NCBI RefSeq assembly: GCF_947489565.1
Contig: NZ_CANLEA010000009.1
Location: 1-64,000 of the forward strand
Direction of reading: 5' to 3'
DNA from: an uncultured Kordia sp.
Lineage (GTDB): Bacteria; Bacteroidota; Bacteroidia; Flavobacteriales; Flavobacteriaceae
Length of the DNA stretch: 64,000 nt
Every line of letters begins with the position of its first letter. Position 1 is the stretch's first letter. Under the pieces are notes generated by a model, which worked only from the letters and a program-made list of their open reading frames with translations, ran no database searches and was not told where the DNA came from. Below, in pieces: positions 35,313-44,442 of the stretch. The position numbers and the translations under genes are program-made.

Positions 35313-35971
35313 ATTCAAGTTTTTTTCAACTGCATCGCATCACGTTTTTAAGTTGTGCTTTTTGTGCCTCATTGCTAATTTTCAGGTTTTATGTAGCGCA
35401 TAATTTTGAATATTTGTTTATGATTTGGAATTTATTTTTAGCCTTAATTCCATATGTGATTTCTTCATGGCTTTCACAAACCCATTGGATAAAAAAGCAA
35501 GGATTACCATTGTTATTCATTTTAGGCTTTTGGTTGTTGTTTTTGCCTAATGCGCCATATTTGATCACCGATTTAATTCATTTACGAAATACCGCAGCAT
35601 CGATGCTTTGGCTAGATCTTTTCATGCTATTTTCTTTCGCTTGGACAGGCTTACTTCTGGGCGCTATTTCTATGCATCAGGTTTTTTGTGTATTGACTGA
35701 AAAGTGGAATGTAACTGTAGCGAAACGTATCTTATTTTTGATTGTATTTTTATGTGGATTTGGAATATACTTGGGGAGATTTCAACGTTGGAATTCATGG
35801 GAATTGTTCAGTGATCCAATTATTCTATTTAAAGATTGTTTGCGTTGCATTTCGCATCCAGAATACAGAACACGTACTTGGGGAACTACTCTAGGTTTTG
35901 GAAGTTTACTTTGGATGTCCTTTTTAACTATACAAACATTTTTATCTATAAAAAAAGCATCTCGTTCGTGA
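35309..35971 (+). CDS. DUF1361 membrane protein
   Basis: 220 aa with five to six TM helices. FWLLFLPNAPYLITDLIHL and the later WNSWELFSDP match the DUF1361 family of unknown function. It overlaps the MSEP-CTERM gene by 4 bp (ATGA) and so completes the exosortase K operon. Its last codons lie inside the terminator hairpin at 35952-35981. Confidence 0.88.
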   Translation: MNSSFFQLHRITFLSCAFCASLLIFRFYVAHNFEYLFMIWNLFLALIPYVISSWLSQTHWIKKQGLPLLFILGFWLLFLPNAPYLITDLIHLRNTAASMLWLDLFMLFSFAWTGLLLGAISMHQVFCVLTEKWNVTVAKRILFLIVFLCGFGIYLGRFQRWNSWELFSDPIILFKDCLRCISHPEYRTRTWGTTLGFGSLLWMSFLTIQTFLSIKKASRS

Positions 35972-35981
35972 GATGCTTTTT
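35952..35981 (+). terminator. Terminator of the exosortase K operon (bidirectional)
   Basis: AAAAAGCATCTC pairs with GAGATGCTTTTT around a 6-nt loop. The DUF1361 stop codon is inside the hairpin. It also serves the convergent lipoprotein gene that ends at 36006. Confidence 0.9.
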
Positions 35982-36005
35982 ATACTTATATTTTTAATGT
36001 GTTTT

Positions 36006-39000
36006 TTAACAACCTGAATCCACAAAAAGAATAATATCTCCTACTGTAAAACAACCCGTTACTGGACTTGCTACACGTACAAATATTGTTTGTTGATCGT
36101 TGACTATATTTGTATACGAATCAGGAATAGCATTCACGTTATTGTTTGCATCTTGTGCGGTTTCATGATATGTTACAATTAATCCTGATTGTCCTTGTAC
36201 TACTTGTGCTTCTAACTGACTTAAATCAAAAGTAGCAAAACCGTCTCCGTCACCATCACATTCTGTCATTGTAACACCAATAACTTCAGCTGGAGCTGGA
36301 TTTAGAATACAGTTTAATGTGGATACTTGGAAAGTACCTGAATTTATGTTTTCAATTCTCACATAAAGGATTGCAGTATCAAATAATTGGTATGGAGAAC
36401 TTAAAGCTCCCACATTGGCTTGTGCATCTGCATCTGTTAAATGATAACTTATAATTACATTAGTATCGCCACCAGCGTAATAGGTATCCATGGCTGTTAA
36501 ATCTATGAAAGCACCATTAACATCCGCACAAACTTCTAGCTCGCCTGTAGCTGGATAAGTCGCTGTATCATTGTCTAAAATTGTAATAACACCTTCTGAT
36601 TGATGGCTTGAAACATTATCTGTAAAACCTGAACCATATACTAAGAACACTTCATCTGTTTCAAAAGTAGTATCGTCTATTATAGGAACGACAACATTCG
36701 CGGACATTTGTCCCGCTGGAATGGTTAATGTTTGCACCGTTGCCGTATAATCCATTGCTTGTATGGCAGTTTCATCTATTGTAGAAATACTAACCTCCGT
36801 ATTAATTGTTGCTGGATTATCTAATGTTACTGGTACGGTGACGGTTCCAGCATTTTCATCGACAGTTACATTACCAATACTGAACGTATTTGATATTTCA
36901 TTGTCTACGATAATTACTGCTGCTGAGATGGCTACTCCAGGTGGATTTAATAAGTTTCCTGAAACAATATCTACAGATACCGTAAATTCTTCTGTTTGTT
37001 CATAGTTAGCATCATCTAAGATTGGCACTGTAAAATCAACTGATAATTGACCTGCTGGAATGGTTAATGATTGTACCGTTGCCGTATAGTCTAAATTTTG
37101 TGAAGCACTTCCGTTACCGGTAGAAACATTAATTACAGTATCTATATCACTTGGTACATCTAATGTAACGGGAACTGTAGCTGTTCCGTCTCCTTCATTT
37201 ACCGTTACATCATTGATACTTAATGTAGCTTCTGGTTGTGTATTTGGATCGTTCGGATCGTTTGGATCACTTGTTCCATTTGGCACTAAAGCAGTACTTG
37301 GATTATCGATTCCTGTGATTTCTTCACAATCAGTGAGTCCATCACCATCAGTATCTTCATAACTCCAGTATAAAAATACGTTTCCAATAGCAGTTTGGCT
37401 AGAATTGTTATTCGTAGCTACTACATATATTTGTTGCGTATTGTTATTTAAATCGGCTATAGATACTCCAAAAGGAGAACTTAGCGGACTTGATTGTGCT
37501 ATTGCGTCGGCTTCTGTAAGATAGAAAGCGTAGGTATGTAAATCATTTCCATTATCAGTAATAATAGCATCTAAGTCAAATTCTACAGGATCGCAACCCG
37601 TTCCTAGTGCATCTGTTGAAAATACTACTACATCTTCGGCATCTAAATAATCTGGTATTTGATCGCCATCACTATCATCATTGGTAGGATCGTTGTCTCC
37701 ATCATAATCTTCATCTGCTGTGTTTACACCATCGCCATCATCATCTGCATCTTGATAGTTTGGAATTCCATCATCATCTGTATCGTCATTTTCAAGATCA
37801 TTATCGCCATTGACATCTTCAAACGTATCAAAAATGCCATCGCCATCTGTATCTACAAATCCTGTACATGAACTTAATGCGCCTAAATCGATTGTTTCAG
37901 TTCCGTCTAAAGTTCCCGTAATAATTTCAGTGATTTGATTGTTGATGACATCAACACCTTTTAAAGAGTATTCTATAGTATCACAATATGAAATTGTATA
38001 GTTGATAGTCCCGTCTGTCACAGGAATAATTTCTGAGTTTCCATTGATGAATAATTGAACATATCCATCGGTTACATTATCTCCATCACAATTGACAAAT
38101 GTTCCTTGTAGTGTTGTTGTATTTTGACCAGATGTGACTGTAACAGTAATGGTTGTATCTGTTGAAAAAGGTCCTACAGTTGTTGAAAAAGGCTCTCCTG
38201 GACACAATGGATTTGGCACTGTAATTGTTAGTTCTTCATTGGCAGGAACATAGCTACAATCTTCTCCATTTCCATTTGTATATCCTGTTCCTACTGTATT
38301 TAGCAAACTAGAATATACATTAAAAAGTGTGTATCTTAATGGTCTGCCTAACTCATCTTCTAGTTGAATGCATAAATAAATTGGTGGATACGGATAATCG
38401 TAATTCCAAAAAGAAAAGTGACCTACTTCTCCAACATACATGTTTCCTTGTAATGTAGCTTCTCCTTCTTCTACCCAATATCCTAGTTCTTCATCAAAAT
38501 GCCATAACGGAATTGTTGCTGGCGGATTTGTAGTACCTGCTGGTATTGGCATCGATATTTGTGACATACTTCCTTCTGCTAATTGCAATGCTTCTCCTCC
38601 ACTACTTTTAAGTTCTACGGCAAGCATACCATACGTTTCTAAAGTAACGGCATCACCATTACCATCTTGTGCAAATAACATTCCTGGCATCATTGCCTCC
38701 ATATTATCATCGTCTGGACTTAAATGTTTTAGTACAACATCTACTTGTCCATTGTATGGTGTTCCATCTTCACGGGTATAGTTTCCTGTAAAAGATACTT
38801 CTGTTCCGTTACTTAGGTTTACCATGGAAGTTTCTCCAGAAGTAATTGTTGCAATAATTTCTTCTTCCAGTAACATAATTTCGATACGATTTACATCAGT
38901 GATAGAAGGAGCCATCGCTCTTGAACCTTTGATATACCCCATTTTTTCAGCGGTGATATATGCAAATTTTTCAAATACTTCTGAACTTGACGCAGAGAAT

Positions 39001-39254
39001 GTACCAAACAGATCGGTGGTTGTTACGGTAGTTCCAATACGAATAGTTACACCTTGAAGTGGATTGTTATCTTCATCGACGACACGTCCTATAAAACGTG
39101 CAGTTACGGACGAACCAAAATTTTCTTCAAAGTTAATTGGTGTTACGGGCTGTTCTTCTTCGGCAACTTGTTGTGGGATAACATTGTCATCATTTTCACA
39201 AGAAAACATACACAACAATAGCAAACAGCTTAGGGATACTAGTAGTTTTTTCAT
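36006..39254 (-). CDS. Large surface lipoprotein with Calx-beta and thrombospondin type 3 repeats (paralog 1)
   Basis: 1082 aa. SPII signal with lipobox LLCMFSC (Cys about 19) followed by ENDDN, an acidic start typical of surface-exposed Bacteroidota lipoproteins. Then: a carboxypeptidase-regulatory-like beta sandwich (about 50-125), an unnamed region with HFDEELGYWVEEGEATLQ, Asp-rich Ca-binding type 3 repeats (about 470-545, DTDGDGIFDTFEDVNGDND and similar), two Calx-beta-like modules (about 675-795 and 795-905), and two C-terminal repeated modules ending CFTVGDIILFVD. No T9SS sorting domain. It is likely an adhesin or matrix-binding protein. It is a paralog of the next gene, which has one Calx-beta module fewer. 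Confidence 0.8.
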   Translation of the reverse strand: MKKLLVSLSCLLLLCMFSCENDDNVIPQQVAEEEQPVTPINFEENFGSSVTARFIGRVVDEDNNPLQGVTIRIGTTVTTTDLFGTFSASSSEVFEKFAYITAEKMGYIKGSRAMAPSITDVNRIEIMLLEEEIIATITSGETSMVNLSNGTEVSFTGNYTREDGTPYNGQVDVVLKHLSPDDDNMEAMMPGMLFAQDGNGDAVTLETYGMLAVELKSSGGEALQLAEGSMSQISMPIPAGTTNPPATIPLWHFDEELGYWVEEGEATLQGNMYVGEVGHFSFWNYDYPYPPIYLCIQLEDELGRPLRYTLFNVYSSLLNTVGTGYTNGNGEDCSYVPANEELTITVPNPLCPGEPFSTTVGPFSTDTTITVTVTSGQNTTTLQGTFVNCDGDNVTDGYVQLFINGNSEIIPVTDGTINYTISYCDTIEYSLKGVDVINNQITEIITGTLDGTETIDLGALSSCTGFVDTDGDGIFDTFEDVNGDNDLENDDTDDDGIPNYQDADDDGDGVNTADEDYDGDNDPTNDDSDGDQIPDYLDAEDVVVFSTDALGTGCDPVEFDLDAIITDNGNDLHTYAFYLTEADAIAQSSPLSSPFGVSIADLNNNTQQIYVVATNNNSSQTAIGNVFLYWSYEDTDGDGLTDCEEITGIDNPSTALVPNGTSDPNDPNDPNTQPEATLSINDVTVNEGDGTATVPVTLDVPSDIDTVINVSTGNGSASQNLDYTATVQSLTIPAGQLSVDFTVPILDDANYEQTEEFTVSVDIVSGNLLNPPGVAISAAVIIVDNEISNTFSIGNVTVDENAGTVTVPVTLDNPATINTEVSISTIDETAIQAMDYTATVQTLTIPAGQMSANVVVPIIDDTTFETDEVFLVYGSGFTDNVSSHQSEGVITILDNDTATYPATGELEVCADVNGAFIDLTAMDTYYAGGDTNVIISYHLTDADAQANVGALSSPYQLFDTAILYVRIENINSGTFQVSTLNCILNPAPAEVIGVTMTECDGDGDGFATFDLSQLEAQVVQGQSGLIVTYHETAQDANNNVNAIPDSYTNIVNDQQTIFVRVASPVTGCFTVGDIILFVDSGC

Positions 39255-39383
39255 CGGTTTTGATTAGTTTGTTTGTTAAGATAACAACTAAATCGCTTAT
39301 TTTCCTACCAATGACAAATTATTTACTTCTAATTTAGATTTGAATAAGAATTTTCTTTCTAAGAAACCCTAAATCACTATAAA

Positions 39384-39415
39384 AAAAGCTGCCTAAAATA
39401 TTTTAGACAGCTTTT
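39384..39415 (-). terminator. Terminator between the two paralogous lipoprotein genes
   Basis: AAAAGCTG-C-CTAAAAT pairs with ATTTTAG-A-CAGCTTTT with one internal mismatch and almost no loop; T-tract on the minus strand. It ends the transcript of the 39450-42389 gene, so the two paralogs are separate units. Confidence 0.8.
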
Positions 39416-39449
39416 GCTTTATTTCAATTTCGAGTTATAACATTCACAA

Positions 39450-42389
39450 TCAACAACTTGGATCTACTTCTAACAAAATATTTCCTACATTGTAACAACC
39501 TGTATTTATATCTTCTACTCTATAGAATATATTTTGAGGGCTTGATGTGTTTGTATATATATTAGGAATTGGATTTGTATTATTATCGGCATCTGTTTCC
39601 GTTAAATAATAAGTAACTATTAATTCTGTTTGTGTTTGAATGATATTAGCATCCATTTGAGATAAATCGAAAGTTGCAATACCATCTCCGTTTCCATCAC
39701 ATTGTGTAAAGACTAATCCATCTGGAGCTATTGGCGTTGGATTTACAACACATAATAATGTTGATATTTGAACCTCTCCCGTTGGAGAAGTAATACGAAC
39801 AAATATTGTAATAATACTTACAGTATCTACAACAAATGGAGACACTAATGCATTCATATCAGCATCTGCATCCGCTTGTGTTAAATGATATGTTACCGTA
39901 GTTGTACCAGCAACTCCGCCTTCCATAAAATATTGATCCATAGCATTTAAATCAAAAGCGCCTAAACCATTTTCATCACCACATACTTCCAAAGTTCCTG
40001 TAGCTGGATATGATGTTCCTCCATCGTTATCTTCTATATTTATGAATGATTCTATAGTTGGATTGGTAACCGCTCCCGAAGTTACCGTCGAAATAATAAC
40101 AATAACTTCATTGGCTTCTGGATCTGTATCATCAACTATGCTTATTTCTACTGGATATCCTGCAGTTAGTTGTCCTGCTAGAATTGTGATAGTTTCATTT
40201 ACTGGTAAATAATCATCTGGACTCACTGCGCTTCCATTAGAAGAAACGATATTAATTACTGTATTTTGACTGCTTGTTTGGCTTAACGATACTGGAATCA
40301 TAATGGTTCCTGCACTTTCTGAAACTGAAAAACTATCTACAATTAATGTTGTATCTGGTTGTACATTTGGATCGTTTGGATCATTTGGATCACTTGTTCC
40401 ATTTGGAACTAAAGGTGTTCCTGGAATATCTACACCTGTTGTTTCTTCACAATCTGTTAGTCCGTCTTGATCCGTATCTAAAAAGTCATAAAATAAATAG
40501 ACCATCGCGACAGCAGATTGTCCTGTAATAGTACTTGTTCCCTTTATAAAGATTATTCCTGGAGTTGTAAGTACACTAGCTAAATCAGTTTCATACGTAG
40601 GTGTTGTGATTGGATTGGTTTCGGAAGTAGCATCTGCTTCATTTTCATAAAATACATACGACATATTCGCTGTTCCTGGACCGTTGAAATTTGCTGTAAC
40701 TATATCATCTAAATTGAATACTAAAGGATCGCAACCTGTTCCTGCTACTTCAGTTCCGTATACGATTACATCTTGTGCATCTAAGTAATTTGGTATTCCA
40801 TCTTCATCAGTATCATCATTTGTTGGATCGTTATCGCCGTCATAATCTTCATCAGCCGTATTGATTCCGTCTCCGTCGTCATCTTCATCTAAATAGTTTG
40901 GTATGCTATCTTGATCAGTATCATCATTTGTAAGATCATTGTCTCCGTTTAAATCTTCAAACGAATCAAAAATACCATCGCCATCTGAATCAACGAATCC
41001 TGTACATGAACTTAAGGTTCCTAAATCTACCGTAGCATCTCCGTTAAGCGTTCCTGTTATAATTTCTGTTACTTGATTGTTTGCAACATCTATTCCTTTG
41101 ATAGAATAGTCTAATGTTCCGCAATACGATGCTGTATAACTGATGGTTCCATCTGATACTGGAATAATTTCAGAGTTTCCATTGATATATAGTTGCATAT
41201 ATCCGTCTGTAACATTAGCGCCATCACACGTAACAAATGTTCCTGTTATGGTTGAGGTATTTTGATTTTGAGAGTTTACCGTGACTACAACTGTAGCATC
41301 TGAAGTAAACGGACCTATCGTTGTTGTAAATGGTTCATTAGCACATGAAACTCCTGGTACAATTACCGTCAGTTCTTCTCCTGAAGGCACCAATCCGCAT
41401 TCAACTCCATTTCCATTGGTATATCCGTACGTTCCTGTAGAGTTTAGTAAAGAGGAATATAAATCTAAAGGCGCATACGACATTGGATTTCCGTTTTCAT
41501 CTTGTAATTCAATACATAAAAATACGGATGGATATGGATAGTCATAATTCCAAAATGAAAAATGGCTTACCTCTCCCACATACTTATTTCCTTGTAAAGT
41601 TGCTTCTCCTTCTTCCACCCAATATCCTTCGGTTTCATCAAAATGCCATAAAGGAATGGTTGCCGGTGGGTTTGTCGTATTTGCTGCTAAAGGCATTGAT
41701 ATTTGAGAAGTGCTTCCTTCTGCCAATTGCAATTCTTGATCTGCGCCACCTTTCAGTTCCACTGCTAACATTCCGTAAGTTTCTAAAGCAACAGCATCGC
41801 CACTTGCATCTTGAGCAAATAACATTCCTGGCATCATTGCTTCCATGTTTTCATCATCTGGACTTAGGTGTTTTAGGATGACTTTTACATCGCCGCTGTA
41901 TGATGCTCCGTTTGCATCTGTAAAGTTTCCGTCGAAGGTAACTTCTGTACCGTTTGGTAAGTTCACAGTAGCTTGTTGACCTGAATTGATCGTGGCAATC
42001 ACGTCTTCTTTGAGTAGCATGATTTCTACACGATTTATTTCTGTAGCAGAAGGTGCCATTGCTCTGGAACCTATGATGTATCCGTCTTTTTCTGCAGTGA
42101 TGTATGCAAATTTTTCAAAAGCATTTACATCAGATACCGAAAATATTCCGAAAATATCTGTTGTTGTCACTGTACCTCCAACACGAATGGTTGCACCTTG
42201 AATGGGTTCGTTTTGTTCGTTTACCACACGTCCTAAGAAACGTGCATTGATAGCATTTCCGAAGTTTTCTTCGAAATTGATATTTACTTCTGGATTTTCA
42301 GTTGGAATTGTTGTAGCATTGTCGTCATTCTCGCAAGAGAAAAAACTTAATACTAATACACTAAATACTAGTGAAATTATTTTTTTCAT
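39450..42389 (-). CDS. Large surface lipoprotein with Calx-beta and type 3 repeats (paralog 2)
   Basis: 979 aa. Lipobox SFFSC (Cys about 19) then ENDDN. Order as in paralog 1: carboxypeptidase-regulatory-like domain, an identical-looking region LWHFDETEGYWVEEGEATLQ, Ca-binding type 3 repeats, one Calx-beta-like module (about 690-790) and two C-terminal modules ending NVGNILLEVDPSC. The first about 550 residues are much more similar to paralog 1 than the Calx-beta region is, and paralog 1 has an extra Calx-beta unit. The DPNDPNDPN linker is shared. Likely anchored to the outer membrane with an exposed stalk. Confidence 0.8.
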   Translation of the reverse strand: MKKIISLVFSVLVLSFFSCENDDNATTIPTENPEVNINFEENFGNAINARFLGRVVNEQNEPIQGATIRVGGTVTTTDIFGIFSVSDVNAFEKFAYITAEKDGYIIGSRAMAPSATEINRVEIMLLKEDVIATINSGQQATVNLPNGTEVTFDGNFTDANGASYSGDVKVILKHLSPDDENMEAMMPGMLFAQDASGDAVALETYGMLAVELKGGADQELQLAEGSTSQISMPLAANTTNPPATIPLWHFDETEGYWVEEGEATLQGNKYVGEVSHFSFWNYDYPYPSVFLCIELQDENGNPMSYAPLDLYSSLLNSTGTYGYTNGNGVECGLVPSGEELTVIVPGVSCANEPFTTTIGPFTSDATVVVTVNSQNQNTSTITGTFVTCDGANVTDGYMQLYINGNSEIIPVSDGTISYTASYCGTLDYSIKGIDVANNQVTEIITGTLNGDATVDLGTLSSCTGFVDSDGDGIFDSFEDLNGDNDLTNDDTDQDSIPNYLDEDDDGDGINTADEDYDGDNDPTNDDTDEDGIPNYLDAQDVIVYGTEVAGTGCDPLVFNLDDIVTANFNGPGTANMSYVFYENEADATSETNPITTPTYETDLASVLTTPGIIFIKGTSTITGQSAVAMVYLFYDFLDTDQDGLTDCEETTGVDIPGTPLVPNGTSDPNDPNDPNVQPDTTLIVDSFSVSESAGTIMIPVSLSQTSSQNTVINIVSSNGSAVSPDDYLPVNETITILAGQLTAGYPVEISIVDDTDPEANEVIVIISTVTSGAVTNPTIESFINIEDNDGGTSYPATGTLEVCGDENGLGAFDLNAMDQYFMEGGVAGTTTVTYHLTQADADADMNALVSPFVVDTVSIITIFVRITSPTGEVQISTLLCVVNPTPIAPDGLVFTQCDGNGDGIATFDLSQMDANIIQTQTELIVTYYLTETDADNNTNPIPNIYTNTSSPQNIFYRVEDINTGCYNVGNILLEVDPSC

Positions 42390-42467
42390 GAGTTATCGGT
42401 TTGATTGTCTTTGGTACTAAAACAACCAAGTTTATAAAACTCCGACAAAAATATTTTTGACTAGTTC

Positions 42468-43673
42468 TTATTTTCCATCTACATAATCTTGCAAATACGC
42501 GTAACGTTCTGTAAGTTTTCCATCGCTTGTTGTCATACGTGCTCGCGCTAATACTCCGTCTTTATCTCCGTTGTAAAAAGCTGGAATTACGTGTTTTAAA
42601 AACATATCTCCAAAACCTTCACTGGCGTCTTTTGGCAACTCACAAGGAAGATTATCTACGGCCATCATTGTGATTGCATTTTCAGCATCAAAAGAAACTT
42701 CTTTTTCTGTTTGCGCGTCATATCCATAAAACGGATCGGCAATTGTTGAAGGGCGAATGGTACTTGCTACAGGACCATCAATATCACAAGAAATATCGGC
42801 CACTAAATTAATTTTGAAGTCTGGATGTTTGGCATCTTCTCGTGTGAATAAAAATGGTGCGCCATCTCCATAAAAATGACCTGCGATAAAGAAATCGGTT
42901 ACTTTTGCATATGCCATAAAGTTACTTTTGTAACCACTTGGATCTTTATAGAATTCATACTTATCGCCTACTTTTCCATCGACACGTACATTGTATTCCA
43001 TGACATCAATCATACAGTATACAGGTTCCGTGAATTCTGTTGTTAAGTAGATAGCATCGGTTACTTCTTTGATTCCTAAGTGATCTAGAATTTCTTTGGC
43101 TCCATAGGCTACTTTTCCAGTTCCTGAGAGCACAATTTTCATATTTGAAATCGTAATTTTATCTAATTCTTTTTTTACTTCATCTAAATCAGCAAGTGTT
43201 TCTACTTTTGGCAGATTGAACAATCCGTCTCGTAATCCTAACGCACGAAAACCGTTGTAAGCTCCTACTAAACCTGCATAACGCCCAAAACCGATCAAGC
43301 GTCCGCCATTTTCTTTTGTAATGACTTCATGATCGTACATTTCAATGTTTTTTGCCAACATTGCTTGTAGTAGTTTGCGGTTGTATGGTTGCTTTTTGAT
43401 AGTATGTGAAAAGTAAAAGTATTTTTTGTTGGGAATTAAATGATCGAGTGGTACTTCTTTAACGCCAATCATTACATCACAATCTGTTACATCATCAGTT
43501 ACTTCAAATCCTTTTTCCGCGTACGCATCATCTGAAAATACACGAATATCGGAAGCTTCTACTTTAAAAGTTGCTTCTGAGAATTGTGATTTGGCTTCTG
43601 CTAATTTCTCTGGAGAGAATACGACACGTCTGTCTGGTGGATTTTTACGTTCTTTGATGATAGCGAATTTCAT
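42468..43673 (-). CDS. Saccharopine dehydrogenase / alanine dehydrogenase-PNT family NAD(P) enzyme
   Basis: 401 aa. The N-terminus (KFAIIKERKNPPDRRVVFSP) and MYDHEVITKENGGRLIGFG belong to the alanine dehydrogenase/pyridine nucleotide transhydrogenase N-terminal domain; the Rossmann glycine loop is KIVLSGTGKVAYGAKEIL (about 180-197). The overall arrangement, including VADISCDIDGPVASTIRPST, fits the NAD-dependent lysine-forming saccharopine dehydrogenase (LYS1-like) group that is common in Bacteroidota. The true substrate is not certain. Soluble, single gene, divergent from ssrA. Confidence 0.75.
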   Translation of the reverse strand: MKFAIIKERKNPPDRRVVFSPEKLAEAKSQFSEATFKVEASDIRVFSDDAYAEKGFEVTDDVTDCDVMIGVKEVPLDHLIPNKKYFYFSHTIKKQPYNRKLLQAMLAKNIEMYDHEVITKENGGRLIGFGRYAGLVGAYNGFRALGLRDGLFNLPKVETLADLDEVKKELDKITISNMKIVLSGTGKVAYGAKEILDHLGIKEVTDAIYLTTEFTEPVYCMIDVMEYNVRVDGKVGDKYEFYKDPSGYKSNFMAYAKVTDFFIAGHFYGDGAPFLFTREDAKHPDFKINLVADISCDIDGPVASTIRPSTIADPFYGYDAQTEKEVSFDAENAITMMAVDNLPCELPKDASEGFGDMFLKHVIPAFYNGDKDGVLARARMTTSDGKLTERYAYLQDYVDGK

Positions 43674-43793
43674 AGGCTTTTTCTTTTATTTAATCAGCAA
43701 CATGACTTACTGACATGATTTTGTTTTGGTATATTTTTTGTTCTAAAATAGTAGTATTTGGAACAAAAAACACAAAACTATTAAAATTTGTGT

Positions 43794-43801
43794 TATGTTT
43801 G
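43794..43801 (+). promoter_or_regulatory. Possible ssrA promoter -7 element
   Basis: TATGTTTG followed by C matches TAnnTTTG. Transcription would start about 36 nt before the mature tmRNA 5' end, requiring 5' processing. No clear -33 was seen. Confidence 0.4.
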
Positions 43802-43844
43802 CTGTCCTTTTTACGATTTAAAAGTAAAAGTTCTTAAACATATT

Positions 43845-44238
43845 GGGGTCGACTGGTTTTGACAGCGAGTCGAATTGAAGTGTAAGCACGTCGAGCGCTG
43901 AGACATAGCTCGTAAATCTCATATTTCACACTTTTTAAATGGCGAAAATAACTACGCTTTAGCTGCCTAATCTGAATTATAGTAGGATAAGCCCAGTTTC
44001 CGTTAGACGGAAAAGCTGAATATCTCCCGGTAGCCCTTGTTGATGGCGACCGATTTAGAGATACCATAAAAGTCAACATCGAAACTGTATAGCTTCGCTA
44101 CAGTTTTTACAACTAAGAAGCTAAGCGAATGGTGGGCGGTTTTTGGTCAGCTATTCGTCGAAAATTAAACAAGAACTAAGCGTGTAGAAAGCATTTTAAT
44201 TGCTTGTTTGGACGAGAGTTCGATTCTCTCCGACTCCA
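43845..44238 (+). ncRNA. ssrA: Transfer-messenger RNA
   Basis: About 394 nt. The ends form the tRNA-like acceptor stem: GGGGTCG at the 5' end pairs with CGACTCC at the 3' end (one G-U), followed by discriminator A at 44238; CCA is not encoded. A T-arm GAGTTCGATTCTC is just before. The tag reading frame at 43941-43970 is GGC GAA AAT AAC TAC GCT TTA GCT GCC TAA, giving GENNYALAA, possibly preceded by Asn (AAT). tmRNA rescues stalled ribosomes and tags the nascent chain for proteolysis. A terminator follows at 44257-44289. Confidence 0.97.
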
Positions 44239-44256
44239 CAAAGTAATTTCTTTATT

Positions 44257-44289
44257 AAAAAATCCTGACAGCAATGTTGGGATTTTTTT
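44257..44289 (+). terminator. ssrA terminator
   Basis: AAAAAATCC pairs with GGATTTTTT around a 14-nt loop, followed by further T. It lies 19 bp after the tmRNA 3' end and just before box array A. Confidence 0.85.
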
Positions 44290-44301
44290 GTTATGATTTT
44301 A

Positions 44302-44369
44302 TACGTACCACTACGTATAACATCCGTATTGCTACTTATTGAAATATTTTTCATTTGACTATATCTTGC
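44302..44369 (+). promoter_or_regulatory. TACGTA box array A and promoter of the kinase operon
   Basis: Four boxes: TACGTA (44302), TACGTA (44312), TCCGTA (44323), TACTTA (44333), i.e. offsets 0, 10, 21 and 31. The -7 element TATCTTGC starts at 44362, exactly 60 bp from box 1. The first kinase ATG is at 44443. No -33 TTTG at the usual distance, so activation by a bound regulator is likely. Confidence 0.7.
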
Positions 44370-44442
44370 GATCAAATAGAAAAAATTATCATCTTAAGAT
44401 TTCGTATTTTTAGTAAATCTTTGATTTAACTTCTACTAAATT

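Noticed and set aside
37659-37871. Plus-strand frame rich in Ile inside lipoprotein paralog 1
   Set aside because: Antisense reading of the Asp-rich calcium-binding repeats.
41483-41881. 132-aa plus-strand frame inside lipoprotein paralog 2
   Set aside because: Antisense shadow of a clearly coding, paralog-conserved region.
43834-44079. 81-aa minus-strand frame in the ssrA region
   Set aside because: Lies across the tmRNA gene, whose ends, T-arm and tag frame are clear.
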